64,000 nucleotides of DNA from an uncultured Tenacibaculum sp. (GCA_947496185.1 CANMCD010000001.1:283792-347791); one strand, 5' to 3'; positions 8,936-17,960 are shown, counted from the first letter of the stretch. A program made the numbers and translations. The notes: generated by a model not told the origin, from the letters alone.

Positions 8936-9823
8936 TTACTTTAATAAATTTTTTATACGATTAAAATCTTCTTCAGAATTAAAAGATATAGATATTTTAC
9001 CTTTTCCGCGATTGTTAACAGAAACATCCACTTTATTTCCGAAAAAATCACCAATTTCTTTAGCGCCTTCTGAAATATATTTCGGTACAACTTTCTTTTT
9101 GGCAGCTTTGGTAATAGTGCCTGCTTTTAGGTTTTTTACCAATTCTTCTGTTTGGCGTACAGAAAGCTTGTCCCTAACAATTTTTTCGTAAATATTTAAT
9201 TGATCTGTGGTACTATCTACATTGATTAAAGCCCTACCATGTCCCATAGAAATAAAACCATCACGCATCCCTGTTTGGATAATAGGGTCAAGTTTTAACA
9301 AACGTAAATAATTCGTAACCGTAGAACGCTTTTTTCCTACACGTGTACTAAGTTCTTCTTGGGTCAATTTAATTTCATCAATCAAACGTTGATACGACAT
9401 GGCAACTTCAATAGGATCAAGGTTTTTTCGTTGAATATTTTCAACCAACGCCATTTCTAGCATCTCCTGATCGTTTGCCAATCTAATATAGGCAGGTACG
9501 GTCGTATTACCTATTAATTTAGAAGCTCTAAAACGACGTTCACCCGATACTAGTTGGAATTTATTTCCTGCTAGTTTACGTACAGTAATAGGTTGGATAA
9601 CACCAAGTTCTTTAATAGAAGCTGCGAGTTCGCGTAAGGCTTCTTCATCAAAATAAGTTCTAGGCTGAAAGGGGTTTACTTCGATTGCTTTGATGTCAAT
9701 TTCAATAATATTACCTACCAGTTTATCTGCGTTTTTATCAGAAGCCGAATTTACCTCAGCAGTTTCCTTTAATAAAGCAGACAATCCTCTACCTAGTGCT
9801 TGTTTTTTGGTTGCTTTTGCCAT
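8936..9823 (-). CDS. parB: Chromosome partitioning protein ParB
   Basis: A 295-residue CTPase/DNA clamp that loads at parS sites and works with ParA in origin segregation. It opens with the usual A-L-G-R-G-L-S-A-L-L peptide. The N-terminal ParB/Srx domain contains N-P-F-Q-P-R and the G-E-R-R-x-R-A motif (near residue 97), and A-L-V-E-N-I-Q-R follows. A helix-turn-helix domain follows (T-Q-E-E-L-S-T-R-V-G-K-K-R-S-T-V), and the C-terminal dimerisation domain is lysine-rich. It starts eight bases after parA ends. No convincing parS (TGTTTCACGTGAAACA-like) site was found in the window. Confidence 0.96.
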   Translation of the reverse strand: MAKATKKQALGRGLSALLKETAEVNSASDKNADKLVGNIIEIDIKAIEVNPFQPRTYFDEEALRELAASIKELGVIQPITVRKLAGNKFQLVSGERRFRASKLIGNTTVPAYIRLANDQEMLEMALVENIQRKNLDPIEVAMSYQRLIDEIKLTQEELSTRVGKKRSTVTNYLRLLKLDPIIQTGMRDGFISMGHGRALINVDSTTDQLNIYEKIVRDKLSVRQTEELVKNLKAGTITKAAKKKVVPKYISEGAKEIGDFFGNKVDVSVNNRGKGKISISFNSEEDFNRIKNLLK

Positions 9824-9831
9824 TAGAGTAC

Positions 9832-10596
9832 TTACACGTTTTTATTTAAAATTTCGTTTGCCAAATTTAAGTAATTTACTGCACCTTTACTGGTAGCATC
9901 ATAAGAAATAATACTTTCACCATAACTCGGCGCCTCACTTAAACGAATATTTCTATGCACAATGGTATCAAAAACCATAGAGCTAAAATGTTTTCTAACT
10001 TCTTCAACCACTTGATTAGAAAGACGCAATCTTGCATCAAACATGGTTAGTAAGAGTCCTTCAATATCCAATTCTGGATTGTGAATTTGCTGTACACTTT
10101 TGATGGTGTTTAATAATTTACCCAATCCTTCCAAAGCAAAGTATTCGCATTGTATTGGAATAATAACTGCATCAGCAGCTACTAAAGAATTCAACGTAAT
10201 TAAACCCAACGATGGTGCACAATCAATTAAAATATAATCATAATCATCTTTAACACTTTGCAAAGAATTTTTAAGCATATATTCTCTCTCTGACTTGTCG
10301 ACCAATTCAATTTCGATCGCCACTAAGTCAATATGAGCGGGAATTAAATCTACATTAGGAGATTCCGTTGTTAGTAGGGCTTCTTTGGGGGTTGCAGTAT
10401 GTTCTAGTACTTGATACGTACCAATTTCGACACTTTCCACGTCCAAACCTAAGCCTGAAGTAGCATTTGCTTGGGGATCGGCATCAATTAACAAAACTTT
10501 CTTCTCTAGTACACCTAAAGCTGCTGCTAAATTTACAGTGGTGGTTGTTTTACCAACACCACCTTTTTGATTTGCTATGGCAATAATTCTACCCAT
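9832..10596 (-). CDS. parA: Chromosome partitioning ATPase ParA (Soj)
   Basis: A 254-residue deviant-Walker ATPase that moves ParB-parS complexes over the nucleoid. The Walker A' box is N-Q-K-G-G-V-G-K-T-T-T near residue 10, Walker A'' is in L-L-I-D-A-D-P-Q-A-N-A-T-S, and Walker B is Y-I-L-I-D-C-A-P-S-L-G. The length is typical of chromosomal Soj proteins rather than plasmid ParA with an N-terminal HTH. It is the first gene of the minus-strand par-DUF5683-dapB-lepB block, and the upstream 509 bp are non-coding. Confidence 0.97.
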   Translation of the reverse strand: MGRIIAIANQKGGVGKTTTTVNLAAALGVLEKKVLLIDADPQANATSGLGLDVESVEIGTYQVLEHTATPKEALLTTESPNVDLIPAHIDLVAIEIELVDKSEREYMLKNSLQSVKDDYDYILIDCAPSLGLITLNSLVAADAVIIPIQCEYFALEGLGKLLNTIKSVQQIHNPELDIEGLLLTMFDARLRLSNQVVEEVRKHFSSMVFDTIVHRNIRLSEAPSYGESIISYDATSKGAVNYLNLANEILNKNV

Positions 10597-11105
10597 GGTA
10601 ATTTGTCTAGTTTGAAAGAGGTAAATTTACAACTATTTATTGTTTTACCGAATGAAAGATGTTAACAATAAAATAAAAAAAGCTAAGACGAACCAGTGGT
10701 TTAGTGTTTTATTTGTTAGTTAACTTATTTGTATATAGTGATTAATGTGTTTGGAGTAGCAATGTTGTAACATGCTTGTTTTTCTTATAGAACCATAAAA
10801 TAGCTAAGATTACTTATTTTTTTAGGAGCTCTTATTTTGGGAGAATTTACCGCTAAATGATATACCGATTGATGATTTAGGTACTCGATGCGAAACGTTT
10901 TTACTTTCATAAAAAAATCATAAAAAAATCATAAAATTTAAGACTAATGTTTTGATGTGCCATGTTGTGATAGGATGCTTAAAAAGCCTTACTGTATAAA
11001 GGATTACTAGCTGTTAAAAGATTGTTTTTTTGTGTGTGGGTAAGTGGTTGATATGTAAGGTTTTGTTAAAAAAAGATTTTAAATGGCACAGAACTTGTCA
11101 AGACT
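10597..11105. other. Intergenic region between divergent parA and an OMP gene
   Basis: 509 bp of AT-rich DNA between divergently transcribed genes, so it should hold promoters for both. I see a short direct repeat (three units of about TCATAAAAAAA, 10907-10935) and no ORF, tRNA or parS-like palindrome. On the minus strand a TAAATTTA element about 30 bp upstream of parA partly matches the TAnnTTTG minus-7 box. Nothing else can be supported. Confidence 0.5.
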
Positions 11106-11708
11106 ATGAAAGTTATTTTTAAAAATTTAATAATGAGAACATTAATAATTATTTGCGTTATTTTTTTTAGTAAAAATATTTTCGCACAAAAGGGGACATT
11201 TTTAGTAGGGGGGAATGTGAATTACACCTACAATAAAATTAAAACAGCAAATCAAGAATCTTTGTCCAGAAGTTTTGAGTTTGCTCCTGTAGTGGGATAT
11301 CAGTTTAGTAAAAATATGACGGCGGGAGTCAAATCGTTATTTGCATATTCCAAAGATGAAAATTCAGATGTTATTTCTTCCAACCGAATTGGAGGATTTA
11401 TACGTTATGCTAAGTCACTTGATAAAAAAGGGATGTTTGCCATCTATGGAGATTTGGAAGCTGGGTACAAAACGAATAAAACTAATTATGCAATTTCTGA
11501 TACTGATGTCATATTTGAAGGAGGCTATGCTGAATTTATCCCAGCCATATTTATTAATCTGAAAAATGGATTTGGATTAAATTTTAACATAGGAGGGATT
11601 TCTTACGAACACCTTGAAAATAAGGGGACGAACATTGAAAACAATATTAATAATTTTAGTATTGATTTTGGAAAAACACTAAGTATTGGAATATCAAAAA
11701 ACTTTTAA
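11106..11708 (+). CDS. Outer-membrane beta-barrel protein (OmpW/Opa-like small barrel)
   Basis: A 200-residue exported protein: signal peptide of ~28 residues ending I-F-A-Q, then alternating amphipathic strands with glycine/aromatic girdles (F-L-V-G-G-N-V-N-Y-T-Y, V-V-G-Y-Q-F-S-K-N-M-T-A-G) and a C-terminal strand ending in N-F, as expected for an outer-membrane barrel of about eight strands. A second ATG at 11133 would also give a good signal peptide. It is followed after 19 bp by a lipoprotein gene, probably co-transcribed. No closer function can be given. Confidence 0.78.
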   Translation: MKVIFKNLIMRTLIIICVIFFSKNIFAQKGTFLVGGNVNYTYNKIKTANQESLSRSFEFAPVVGYQFSKNMTAGVKSLFAYSKDENSDVISSNRIGGFIRYAKSLDKKGMFAIYGDLEAGYKTNKTNYAISDTDVIFEGGYAEFIPAIFINLKNGFGLNFNIGGISYEHLENKGTNIENNINNFSIDFGKTLSIGISKNF

Positions 11709-11727
11709 CTAATAAAAAAAACAAATT

Positions 11728-12495
11728 ATGCTTTTAAAATTAAATAAAACCATCACAAGAATCTTGGCTTTAATGATAATGTCTATCGGATTTTATAGTT
11801 GTAATTCAAATGAAAATGTTGAAGAAATAATTGACTTTTCGCAGTACGATGTTAATAATGTCGGAGGGGAAATGAATTTGAGTAGAAATATTTATTTATC
11901 AGATATAGCTTCCAATTCGGTCACCCTTGAGTGGAATAAGCCGTCGGTAGTAACCAGTGAAGCGGTAAAGTATATAATTTATCTTGATGGGAAAGCCATT
12001 GAAGAAATTGATATAGATTATTCATCGTATGAGTCAAACTACCATTCTTATAGGTGTAAAAACTTAACACAAGGGGAGTCATATAATGTTCAAATTGTAT
12101 GTATCGTTAATAAAGTTATTATCGTCACTCAATACATAGTAATACATTGTAATCCAGACGGGATAACAGAACTTCCAGTGATTCCAACAGATATAATAGA
12201 TATTTTTACGAATTTAACTTCAGACCTATTTGTTTTTGATTCAGATTGTTTATGCTTCAATTTAAGTTTAGAAATTCCTCAAATAAATTTTCCAGGTTGT
12301 ACCATAACAATAATTGATGACGGATTGAAAGTACTTAGCAATATAGCTGCAGGAGGTCCCGAAGGAGCGGTTGCCGAACTGCAACAATTGTCTGCTGGAG
12401 GAGTATACTCCTGTACATTACAAATAAAATTAGCATCAGGTTATTGTTTAGAGCTAGGTTTTCCGGTAATAGTACCTCCATGTCCTATTTGTTAA
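11728..12495 (+). CDS. Lipoprotein with an FN3-like domain
   Basis: A 255-residue lipoprotein: the signal peptide ends in the lipobox F-Y-S-C near residue 25, followed by N-S-N-E, consistent with an outer-membrane lipoprotein. Residues ~58-145 (S-N-S-V-T-L-E-W-N-K-P... L-T-Q-G-E-S-Y-N-V-Q-I-V) look like a fibronectin type III fold. The C-terminal ~100 residues are hydrophobic and cysteine-rich, with several Cys including the P-P-C-P-I-C end, suggesting disulfides outside the cytoplasm. It lies 19 bp after the barrel gene. Function unknown; not one of the T9SS CTD proteins. Confidence 0.72.
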   Translation: MLLKLNKTITRILALMIMSIGFYSCNSNENVEEIIDFSQYDVNNVGGEMNLSRNIYLSDIASNSVTLEWNKPSVVTSEAVKYIIYLDGKAIEEIDIDYSSYESNYHSYRCKNLTQGESYNVQIVCIVNKVIIVTQYIVIHCNPDGITELPVIPTDIIDIFTNLTSDLFVFDSDCLCFNLSLEIPQINFPGCTITIIDDGLKVLSNIAAGGPEGAVAELQQLSAGGVYSCTLQIKLASGYCLELGFPVIVPPCPIC

Positions 12496-12646
12496 ATTAA
12501 AATAATTAGTTTATTGATTAAAAATTACGCAACCTAATTTATTGGAATTACCCTGTATATGCCTATCAAATTAATCTATAATTAAAGTTGACTTTAGTTT
12601 TTTATAGGATAAATATTAATTAAATTTAAATGTGAGATAGTAAAAA

Positions 12647-12666
12647 AGCTGCCTGAAAAGGCAGCT
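12647..12666. terminator. Bidirectional intrinsic terminator
   Basis: A perfect 8-bp stem AGCTGCCT/AGGCAGCT with a GAAA tetraloop, preceded by an A-run and followed by CTTTTTATT. It lies between the plus-strand lipoprotein gene and the minus-strand dnaN gene and can serve both. Confidence 0.88.
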
Positions 12667-12700
12667 CTTTTTATTAAATATGTTTACTCTTAGGTAAAGC

Positions 12701-12722
12701 AAAAACTTAAAAAGAAGTTTTT
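12701..12722 (-). terminator. Possible second terminator behind dnaN
   Basis: Stem AAAAACTT/AAGTTTTT with a six-base loop, 18 bp beyond the dnaN stop. The stem is AT-only at its base, so it is weaker than the neighbouring GC-containing hairpin. Confidence 0.4.
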
Positions 12723-12739
12723 GTTATTTTTTTACAAGT

Positions 12740-13861
12740 TTAGGCATTGTTTAACATTACTGGCATGACAAGCATGGTAACATCTTCACCTTCTTCCGTA
12801 CCGTCAAGCGGGGTTAAGATCCCTGCTCTATTGGGTAAACTCATTTCTATTTGAATGTCATTAGAATCTAAGTTATTCAACATTTCACTTAAAAAACGTG
12901 AGTTAAATCCGATTTGCATATCATCACCTTGATAATCGCAAGACAATCGTTCGTCTGCCTTATTTGAATAGTCCAAATCTTCTGCTGAAATGTTTAATTC
13001 CGTACCTGCCATTTTCAAGCGAATCTGATGTGTTGTTTTACTTGAAAATATCGAAGCTCTTCGTACTGAATTTAAGAAAGTAGCACGGTCAACTACCAAT
13101 TTGTTTGGGTTTTCTTTAGGGATTACAGCATCGTAATTAGGATACTTCCCATCAATCAAACGACAAATCAATACCATATTGTCGAAAGTAAATTTTGCAT
13201 TTGTATTGTTGTATTCAATAGCAACATTTTCTTCCGAACCAGCCAAAATACCTTTCAATAAGTTTAAAGGCTTTTTGGGCATGATGAACTCTGCGGTACT
13301 TTCAGCAGTAATATCTGTACGTGTATATTTTACCAATTTGTGTGCGTCCGTAGCAACGAAGGTTAGTTCTTTCGAATTGAATTGAAAAAACACCCCACAC
13401 ATAACGGGTCGTAAATCGTCGTTACCCGTAGCAAATATGGTTTTATTGATTGCTGTAGCTAAAATATGTGAAGGAATTTCGACGGTACTAGGTGAAGGAA
13501 GTTCTACCGCTTTAGGGAACTCTTCACTATTAAAGTAGGCCATGTCGTATTTTCCTTGTTCAGAAATAATTTCAATGGTACTTTCTCCTTCCGTTTTGAA
13601 TGTCAACGGTTGATCGGGAAAAGTTTTTAAGGTATCCTGCAACAACCGAGCATTGATTGCTATAGACCCCGTATCGGTACTCTCAACCTCAACGGTAGCA
13701 CTCATCGTAGTTTCTAAATCCGACGACGATATCTTTAACTGATTTTCAGTTAGCTCAAACAAAAAATTATCCAAAATAGCCATGGTATTATTACTATTAA
13801 TAACACCGCCTAACACCTGTATTTGCTTCAATAACTGAGAGCTAGATACTATAAATTTCAT
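12740..13861 (-). CDS. dnaN: DNA polymerase III sliding clamp (beta subunit)
   Basis: A 373-residue replication clamp, the normal length. It starts M-K-F-I-V-S-S-S-Q-L-L-K-Q-I-Q-V-L-G-G-V-I, the canonical clamp N-terminus. It has the three-domain layout, with L-K-I-S-S-S-D-L-E-T-T-M near residue 43, the mid-protein T-D-A-H-K-L-V-K-Y block near residue 175 and the C-terminal V-M-P-V-M-L loop that helps form the hydrophobic partner-binding pocket. It stands alone on the minus strand, not next to dnaA or recF, as is common in Bacteroidota. A minus-7-like box lies about 30 bp upstream. Confidence 0.97.
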   Translation of the reverse strand: MKFIVSSSQLLKQIQVLGGVINSNNTMAILDNFLFELTENQLKISSSDLETTMSATVEVESTDTGSIAINARLLQDTLKTFPDQPLTFKTEGESTIEIISEQGKYDMAYFNSEEFPKAVELPSPSTVEIPSHILATAINKTIFATGNDDLRPVMCGVFFQFNSKELTFVATDAHKLVKYTRTDITAESTAEFIMPKKPLNLLKGILAGSEENVAIEYNNTNAKFTFDNMVLICRLIDGKYPNYDAVIPKENPNKLVVDRATFLNSVRRASIFSSKTTHQIRLKMAGTELNISAEDLDYSNKADERLSCDYQGDDMQIGFNSRFLSEMLNNLDSNDIQIEMSLPNRAGILTPLDGTEEGEDVTMLVMPVMLNNA

Positions 13862-13888
13862 TGATTATGTTTCTAATGATTAGAACTA

Positions 13889-13896
13889 CAAATATA
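13889..13896 (-). promoter_or_regulatory. Candidate minus-7 box for dnaN
   Basis: On the minus strand this reads TATATTTG, matching the Bacteroidota minus-7 consensus TAnnTTTG, 28 bp upstream of the dnaN ATG. The minus-33 position shows only a T-rich stretch, so the call rests on the single box. Confidence 0.45.
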
Positions 13897-13962
13897 TTTT
13901 AATTTAGCGACTTTTAAAATTTATTTTCAAAGCTATTTATTGGAAGAAACTAAGAAGTCCAA

Positions 13963-14913
13963 TTAATTAAAAAGATAGTTTACAAGCAAGCTTCCGTAGT
14001 TGTTTCCACCGGGAACCTGCGTACTGTTAAGTTTCTTGGTATGATAGCAATACGTATAACCAAAGTGCATCCTTTTGTAGGTAAAACGCAGGCCCAGTTC
14101 GAGCGTAAATTTTAAAGGGATCACATCATAAGTCACAAGGCTTTGGTCATTTAAAAAGCTTCCTTGGATTGTAGCATCATACCCCACATAATGCAGGCTT
14201 GGATGAATAAAAATAAAAGATTCAATTTCGTTTGAGAAGCTACTGTTTTGAGAATTAAGATTGCCAGAAAAAGCAATAGAATTAACAAGTTTTTGCAGGG
14301 GTTTTAGTCCAATTCGACTGTAGAATCCTGTAGAAATATCCGTAAAAACAGTTCCCAATCGCACTTTACTAAGCCAGTTAATATCAAAAAGAGTAGCGTT
14401 GTCATCTGTCAAAGGGTTGATATAGGTAGTTTGTAATTGGAGGCCGAGTGCATTTTGTATTTGGTAGCGCCATCCGATTGCATCATCAAAACCATACATG
14501 TCGTGAATAAGGTTTTGCAATTCCCAACCCAAGGCAGCTGGCCCTATCACACCAAGGTGTGTCGAAGTGCTAAGAACCGTATTGTTTTTAAAAAAATAAT
14601 CGACACCAAAACCTCCATATAAATAAGCCGCAAAGGGGCGATCATGCTCATACATTGTCTGTACAATAGATTTAAATGGGGTATACATTTTGTGTCCAAC
14701 AGTTACGGAAAAGATTTTTTTACTTACCTTAGGGTGCTTTGTATTTCCAAGAAATCGATAATTTAAGAACAATCCATTCGTATAGTAACGATCTTGATGC
14801 ATGGAAACATACAAGTCATTATCACTTTGAATACGTAGTTGTTTCGTAAATTTTTGTTGCGAATAACTTACAAGAGCCAATAAAAAAAATAAAAGTGGGG
14901 TAAATTTTTTCAT
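13963..14913 (-). CDS. LpxR-like outer-membrane lipid A deacylase family (DUF2219)
   Basis: A 316-residue protein with a signal peptide (F-T-P-L-L-F-F-L-L-A-L-V-S-Y-S-Q). The early N-D-x-x-x-x-x-x-x-x-R-Y-Y-T-N-G-x-x-x-x-Y motif is diagnostic of the LpxR/DUF2219 family, and G-P-A-A-L-G-W-E-x-Q-N near residue 128 fits its middle region. It ends with an aromatic outer-membrane strand (L-L-V-N-Y-L-F-N). LpxR of Salmonella removes the 3'-acyloxyacyl group from lipid A; whether this homologue is active is inference. I prefer the ATG at 14913, directly before the signal peptide, over the in-frame ATG at 14928. It is divergent from the PPK2 pair. Confidence 0.82.
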   Translation of the reverse strand: MKKFTPLLFFLLALVSYSQQKFTKQLRIQSDNDLYVSMHQDRYYTNGLFLNYRFLGNTKHPKVSKKIFSVTVGHKMYTPFKSIVQTMYEHDRPFAAYLYGGFGVDYFFKNNTVLSTSTHLGVIGPAALGWELQNLIHDMYGFDDAIGWRYQIQNALGLQLQTTYINPLTDDNATLFDINWLSKVRLGTVFTDISTGFYSRIGLKPLQKLVNSIAFSGNLNSQNSSFSNEIESFIFIHPSLHYVGYDATIQGSFLNDQSLVTYDVIPLKFTLELGLRFTYKRMHFGYTYCYHTKKLNSTQVPGGNNYGSLLVNYLFN

Positions 14914-14977
14914 CTCAGGAAATATCATCTTATTTTAGCAAAACTCCCGCAAAATAATTAAAAATAATTACTTTTTA

Positions 14978-15835
14978 ATGGAAGAAAAACCAAAAATATC
15001 CGTTGACGAATTCAAGCAAATTAGCTCTAATGAAGAACTGAGGTCCTTGTTGCGTCGAAAAGGAATTTCGATAGACAAGGTAACTGAAAAGATAAATTAT
15101 GAAAGTGAATTGCGGAAGCTACAAATAGAGCTTGTGAAATTACAACAATGGATTGCCAAGAACAAAAAAAGAGTTGCCGTTATTTTTGAAGGGAGAGATG
15201 CCGCGGGGAAAGGCGGAAATATTCGACGGTTTATGGAGCACCTAAATCCGAGATCTACCCATCTCGTGGCTTTGAATAAACCTACCGAAATAGAAAAGGG
15301 GCAATGGTATTTTCAGCGATATATCAAGAACTTACCCAACCCCGGAGAGATCGTTTTTTTTGATAGAAGCTGGTATAATCGAGCCGTTGTAGAGCCTGTA
15401 ATGGGATTTTGTAATGAAGAACAGTATAAAAATTTTTTAGTACAAGTACCCGAATTCGAGCACATGTTATACGAAGACGGTGTAACTATTATCAAGTTTT
15501 GGCTGTCCATTTCTAAAGAAGAACAGCTAAAACGCTTTAATGCCAGAAACAACAACCCATTAAAACGATGGAAGTTTAGTCCAGTAGACAAAAGAGGGCA
15601 AGAATTGTGGGACAAATATTCTTTTTATAAAGACGAAATGTTTAGCAAGACACATACGACCTATAGCCCGTGGATTGTCGTAAAAACCAATGACAAAAAA
15701 AAGGCACGACTTGAATGCATGCGCCATGTATTGTCACAGTTTAATTACAAAGGAAAAGAAGCGACTAAAACAATATTAAACCCAGACCCAAATATCGTAA
15801 TGCGTTACTACAGGTCTTTAAGCGATCTAGATTAA
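14978..15835 (+). CDS. ppk2: Polyphosphate kinase 2 family protein, first of a tandem pair
   Basis: A 285-residue PPK2 enzyme, which transfers phosphate between polyphosphate and nucleotides in the cytoplasm. Walker A is F-E-G-R-D-A-A-G-K-G-G near residue 70, Walker B is F-F-D-R-S-W-Y-N-R-A near residue 125, and the lid region K-R-F-N-A-R...P-L-K-R-W-K-F-S-P-V-D follows. The length fits a single-domain PPK2. It is followed two bases later by a second PPK2, to which it is clearly paralogous. Whether it uses GDP, ADP or AMP cannot be decided by eye. Confidence 0.93.
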   Translation: MEEKPKISVDEFKQISSNEELRSLLRRKGISIDKVTEKINYESELRKLQIELVKLQQWIAKNKKRVAVIFEGRDAAGKGGNIRRFMEHLNPRSTHLVALNKPTEIEKGQWYFQRYIKNLPNPGEIVFFDRSWYNRAVVEPVMGFCNEEQYKNFLVQVPEFEHMLYEDGVTIIKFWLSISKEEQLKRFNARNNNPLKRWKFSPVDKRGQELWDKYSFYKDEMFSKTHTTYSPWIVVKTNDKKKARLECMRHVLSQFNYKGKEATKTILNPDPNIVMRYYRSLSDLD

Positions 15836-15837
15836 TT

Positions 15838-16620
15838 ATGGAAAACTTTTCTAACAAAGACCTTAATAAACTCAATAGTAACAGAGCATTAAAAGCAATT
15901 TTATCGAAAGAACCTTACAATTTAGAAAGGGCATTGCGCTATGTAGATTATGAGAAAAGACTCAAAAAGCTACAAGTAGAATTGATCAAGCTTCAAACAT
16001 GGGCAATTCAAGAAAACGAACGTATTATTTTTCTATTTGAAGGAAGAGATGCAGCAGGAAAAGGAGGGGCAATCCGAAGAATAACGGAACGAATTAATCC
16101 GAGGCACATGCGAATTGTAGCCCTGCAAAAACCAGACGAAGCCGAAAAAACCCAATGGTACTTTCAGCGCTATGTAGAGCAGTTTCCCAAAGCAGGAGAA
16201 ATGGTTTTTTTTGACAGAAGTTGGTACAATAGGGCTGTAGTAGAACCGGTAAATGGTTTTTGCACGCAAACGGAATACAATGTGTTTATGAATCAAGTAA
16301 ATGATTTTGAAAGAATGATTTTAGAATCAGGCATTCGTCTTGTAAAAATATACATGTCCATTACCAAAAAAGAACAAGCCAAACGCTTTAATGAAATCAA
16401 AAACGATCCGTTAAAACAATGGAAAATGACCCCTGTAGACGAAAGAGCCCAAGCATTATGGGACGATTATACCGCCTATAAAAGAACCATGTTTTCAAGA
16501 ACAAACACCGCAATTTCGCCATGGAAAGTAATCCGTGCTAATAGAAAAACAACAGCAAGAATTAGTGTTATCAATCACATACTGAAAAGCATTCCTTACG
16601 ATAAGGAAATTCAAGTATAA
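15838..16620 (+). CDS. ppk2: Polyphosphate kinase 2 family protein, second of a tandem pair
   Basis: A 260-residue PPK2 paralogue of the preceding gene, sharing F-E-G-R-D-A-A-G-K-G-G (Walker A) and F-F-D-R-S-W-Y-N-R-A-V-V-E-P-V-N-G-F (Walker B), with a shorter N-terminus. It begins two bases after the upstream stop, so the two are co-translated. Differences near the active site (A-I-R-R-I-T-E versus N-I-R-R-F-M-E after Walker A; Q-W-K-M-T-P-V-D versus R-W-K-F-S-P-V-D) suggest that the pair may have split nucleotide preferences, or may form a hetero-oligomer. Both are inferences. Confidence 0.93.
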   Translation: MENFSNKDLNKLNSNRALKAILSKEPYNLERALRYVDYEKRLKKLQVELIKLQTWAIQENERIIFLFEGRDAAGKGGAIRRITERINPRHMRIVALQKPDEAEKTQWYFQRYVEQFPKAGEMVFFDRSWYNRAVVEPVNGFCTQTEYNVFMNQVNDFERMILESGIRLVKIYMSITKKEQAKRFNEIKNDPLKQWKMTPVDERAQALWDDYTAYKRTMFSRTNTAISPWKVIRANRKTTARISVINHILKSIPYDKEIQV

Positions 16621-16643
16621 GAGAAGGGAAAAGCAACAGTTAC

Positions 16644-17279
16644 CTAGGTAATATTTGCTTTAATTCTTTCAAAAATAATAAAAATTTCCCCTGCAATTTT
16701 ATAACACGTTTTAATGTAAATATCTTGCACTTGCGGAGTATTATCCGAAATTTTAGGATCCATAAAAGGAAGGTGAAAACGCTCGATGGCATCGGGGATA
16801 AACGGACAGTTTTCATCGGCATCATCACAAGTAGTAATGGCGATATAAGGAAAACTATTTTCGGGATGATCAAAAGTTTTCGAAAAACCTTTTAACGGAT
16901 TTTTACAGCCTTTATAGCTCACTAAATAAATAGGGTTTTGATGAGAAAATTGGTTTACATGAAACTCAAAACCTGCTTGTTGCAATGCCTTAATCGTATT
17001 TCTGTGAAAAGAAGTAGCTGCCGTACCTCCTGAAAAAGAAGATATAGAAGGCAGGTTAAAATAATCAGCCGCATAAAAGCTCCAAACCTGTGCCAATTGA
17101 CTTCTTCGTGAATTGTGGGTACAAATAAAGTTTAGATTGATTTTGTTACGACTTACATATTCTTCTGAAATAAGATCAGCCATTTCGAGAAGTATTTCCG
17201 CTCGATAATGGGGGATGTTTAACATTTCTTTGGCTTCTTCAAAGAAAAAATTTGTAGTTGTTTTTTTGGTACTAATCAT
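16644..17279 (-). CDS. Low-molecular-weight phosphatase / arsenate reductase-like protein
   Basis: A 211-residue protein with the LMW-PTPase/ArsC(thioredoxin-type) phosphate loop C-T-H-N-S-R-R-S-Q near residues 49-57 and a later H-L-P-F-M-D-P-K near residue 170 that may hold the general-acid Asp. An extended N-terminal helical region (~45 residues) precedes the loop. No arsR, arsB or acr3 gene lies nearby, so arsenic resistance is not supported by context; protein phosphatase or arsenate reductase both remain possible. Flavobacteria often carry this protein as a lone gene. It is convergent with the PPK2 pair. Confidence 0.78.
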   Translation of the reverse strand: MISTKKTTTNFFFEEAKEMLNIPHYRAEILLEMADLISEEYVSRNKINLNFICTHNSRRSQLAQVWSFYAADYFNLPSISSFSGGTAATSFHRNTIKALQQAGFEFHVNQFSHQNPIYLVSYKGCKNPLKGFSKTFDHPENSFPYIAITTCDDADENCPFIPDAIERFHLPFMDPKISDNTPQVQDIYIKTCYKIAGEIFIIFERIKANIT

Positions 17280-17397
17280 TTATTTACAGTTCTTTTGCAA
17301 TACCAATGAAAGCATAAGTTTTTGTTGGTATTAAAATACAAATTATAAAACAAAATTAAAAGCTTAAATTGTATAGGTAATTAAATAATGGTTAACG

Positions 17398-17940
17398 ATG
17401 TGTTTTGAAATTGGTAATAAAGTGGCTGTTATTGACGATGTTATTAATGGTGAGGTAACAAAGGTGGTTGATAAACAGGTTTTTATAAAGGATGCGCAAG
17501 GGATGGAATACCGCTTTTCAAAAGAAGAATTGGTCAAGCTTGGTGTGGAACAAAAAGAACTGAGTAAGTATATAGACATCAAACACGAAGCACAATACAA
17601 GGTCTTTGTTAAAAAGAAAAGAACAACAAGTCCTTTCAAAAAGACGAAGAAAGAAATTGTCATGGAGGTAGATTTACATATCGAAAAATTGTTGAAATCA
17701 ACCCAGCATATGGACAGTTATGATATTCTCAATTATCAATTGGAGATAGCACGACGAAAGATCGAATACGGTTTGTCAAAAAAAATATCAAAAATTGTAT
17801 TTATTCATGGAGTAGGTGCTGGTGTTTTAAAAACAGAATTAGGATATTTGTTTAACAAATACCCAGTAGACTATCAAGACGCTTCGTATACAAAGTACGG
17901 TTTGGGAGCTACCGAAGTATATATATACCAAAACAATTAA
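17398..17940 (+). CDS. Smr-domain protein
   Basis: A 180-residue protein with an N-terminal small beta-barrel region (I-G-N-K-V-A-V-I-D-D-V, the usual opening of the Bacteroidota Smr-domain family) and a C-terminal Smr nuclease-like domain. The Smr domain begins M-E-V-D-L-H-I-E-K-L near residue 87, continues I-V-F-I-H-G-V-G-A-G-V-L-K near residue 137 and ends Y-G-L-G-A-T-E-V-Y. The D-L-H and H-G-x-G motifs are the conserved Smr residues. It is encoded 20 bp upstream of a cysteine desulfurase and probably co-transcribed. Its substrate is unknown; Smr domains of MutS2 act on nucleic acids. Confidence 0.88.
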   Translation: MCFEIGNKVAVIDDVINGEVTKVVDKQVFIKDAQGMEYRFSKEELVKLGVEQKELSKYIDIKHEAQYKVFVKKKRTTSPFKKTKKEIVMEVDLHIEKLLKSTQHMDSYDILNYQLEIARRKIEYGLSKKISKIVFIHGVGAGVLKTELGYLFNKYPVDYQDASYTKYGLGATEVYIYQNN

Positions 17941-17960
17941 CTATAACCTACCTAAAAACC

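Noticed and set aside
9340-9360. TACACGTGTA palindrome inside parB as a possible parS
   Set aside because: Only the CACGTG centre matches the TGTTTCACGTGAAACA consensus; the flanks match at 4 of 10 positions, so it is likely chance within coding sequence.
16644-17279. Arsenic resistance island
   Set aside because: Only one ArsC/LMW-phosphatase-like gene is present, with no arsR, arsB, acr3 or arsM nearby.
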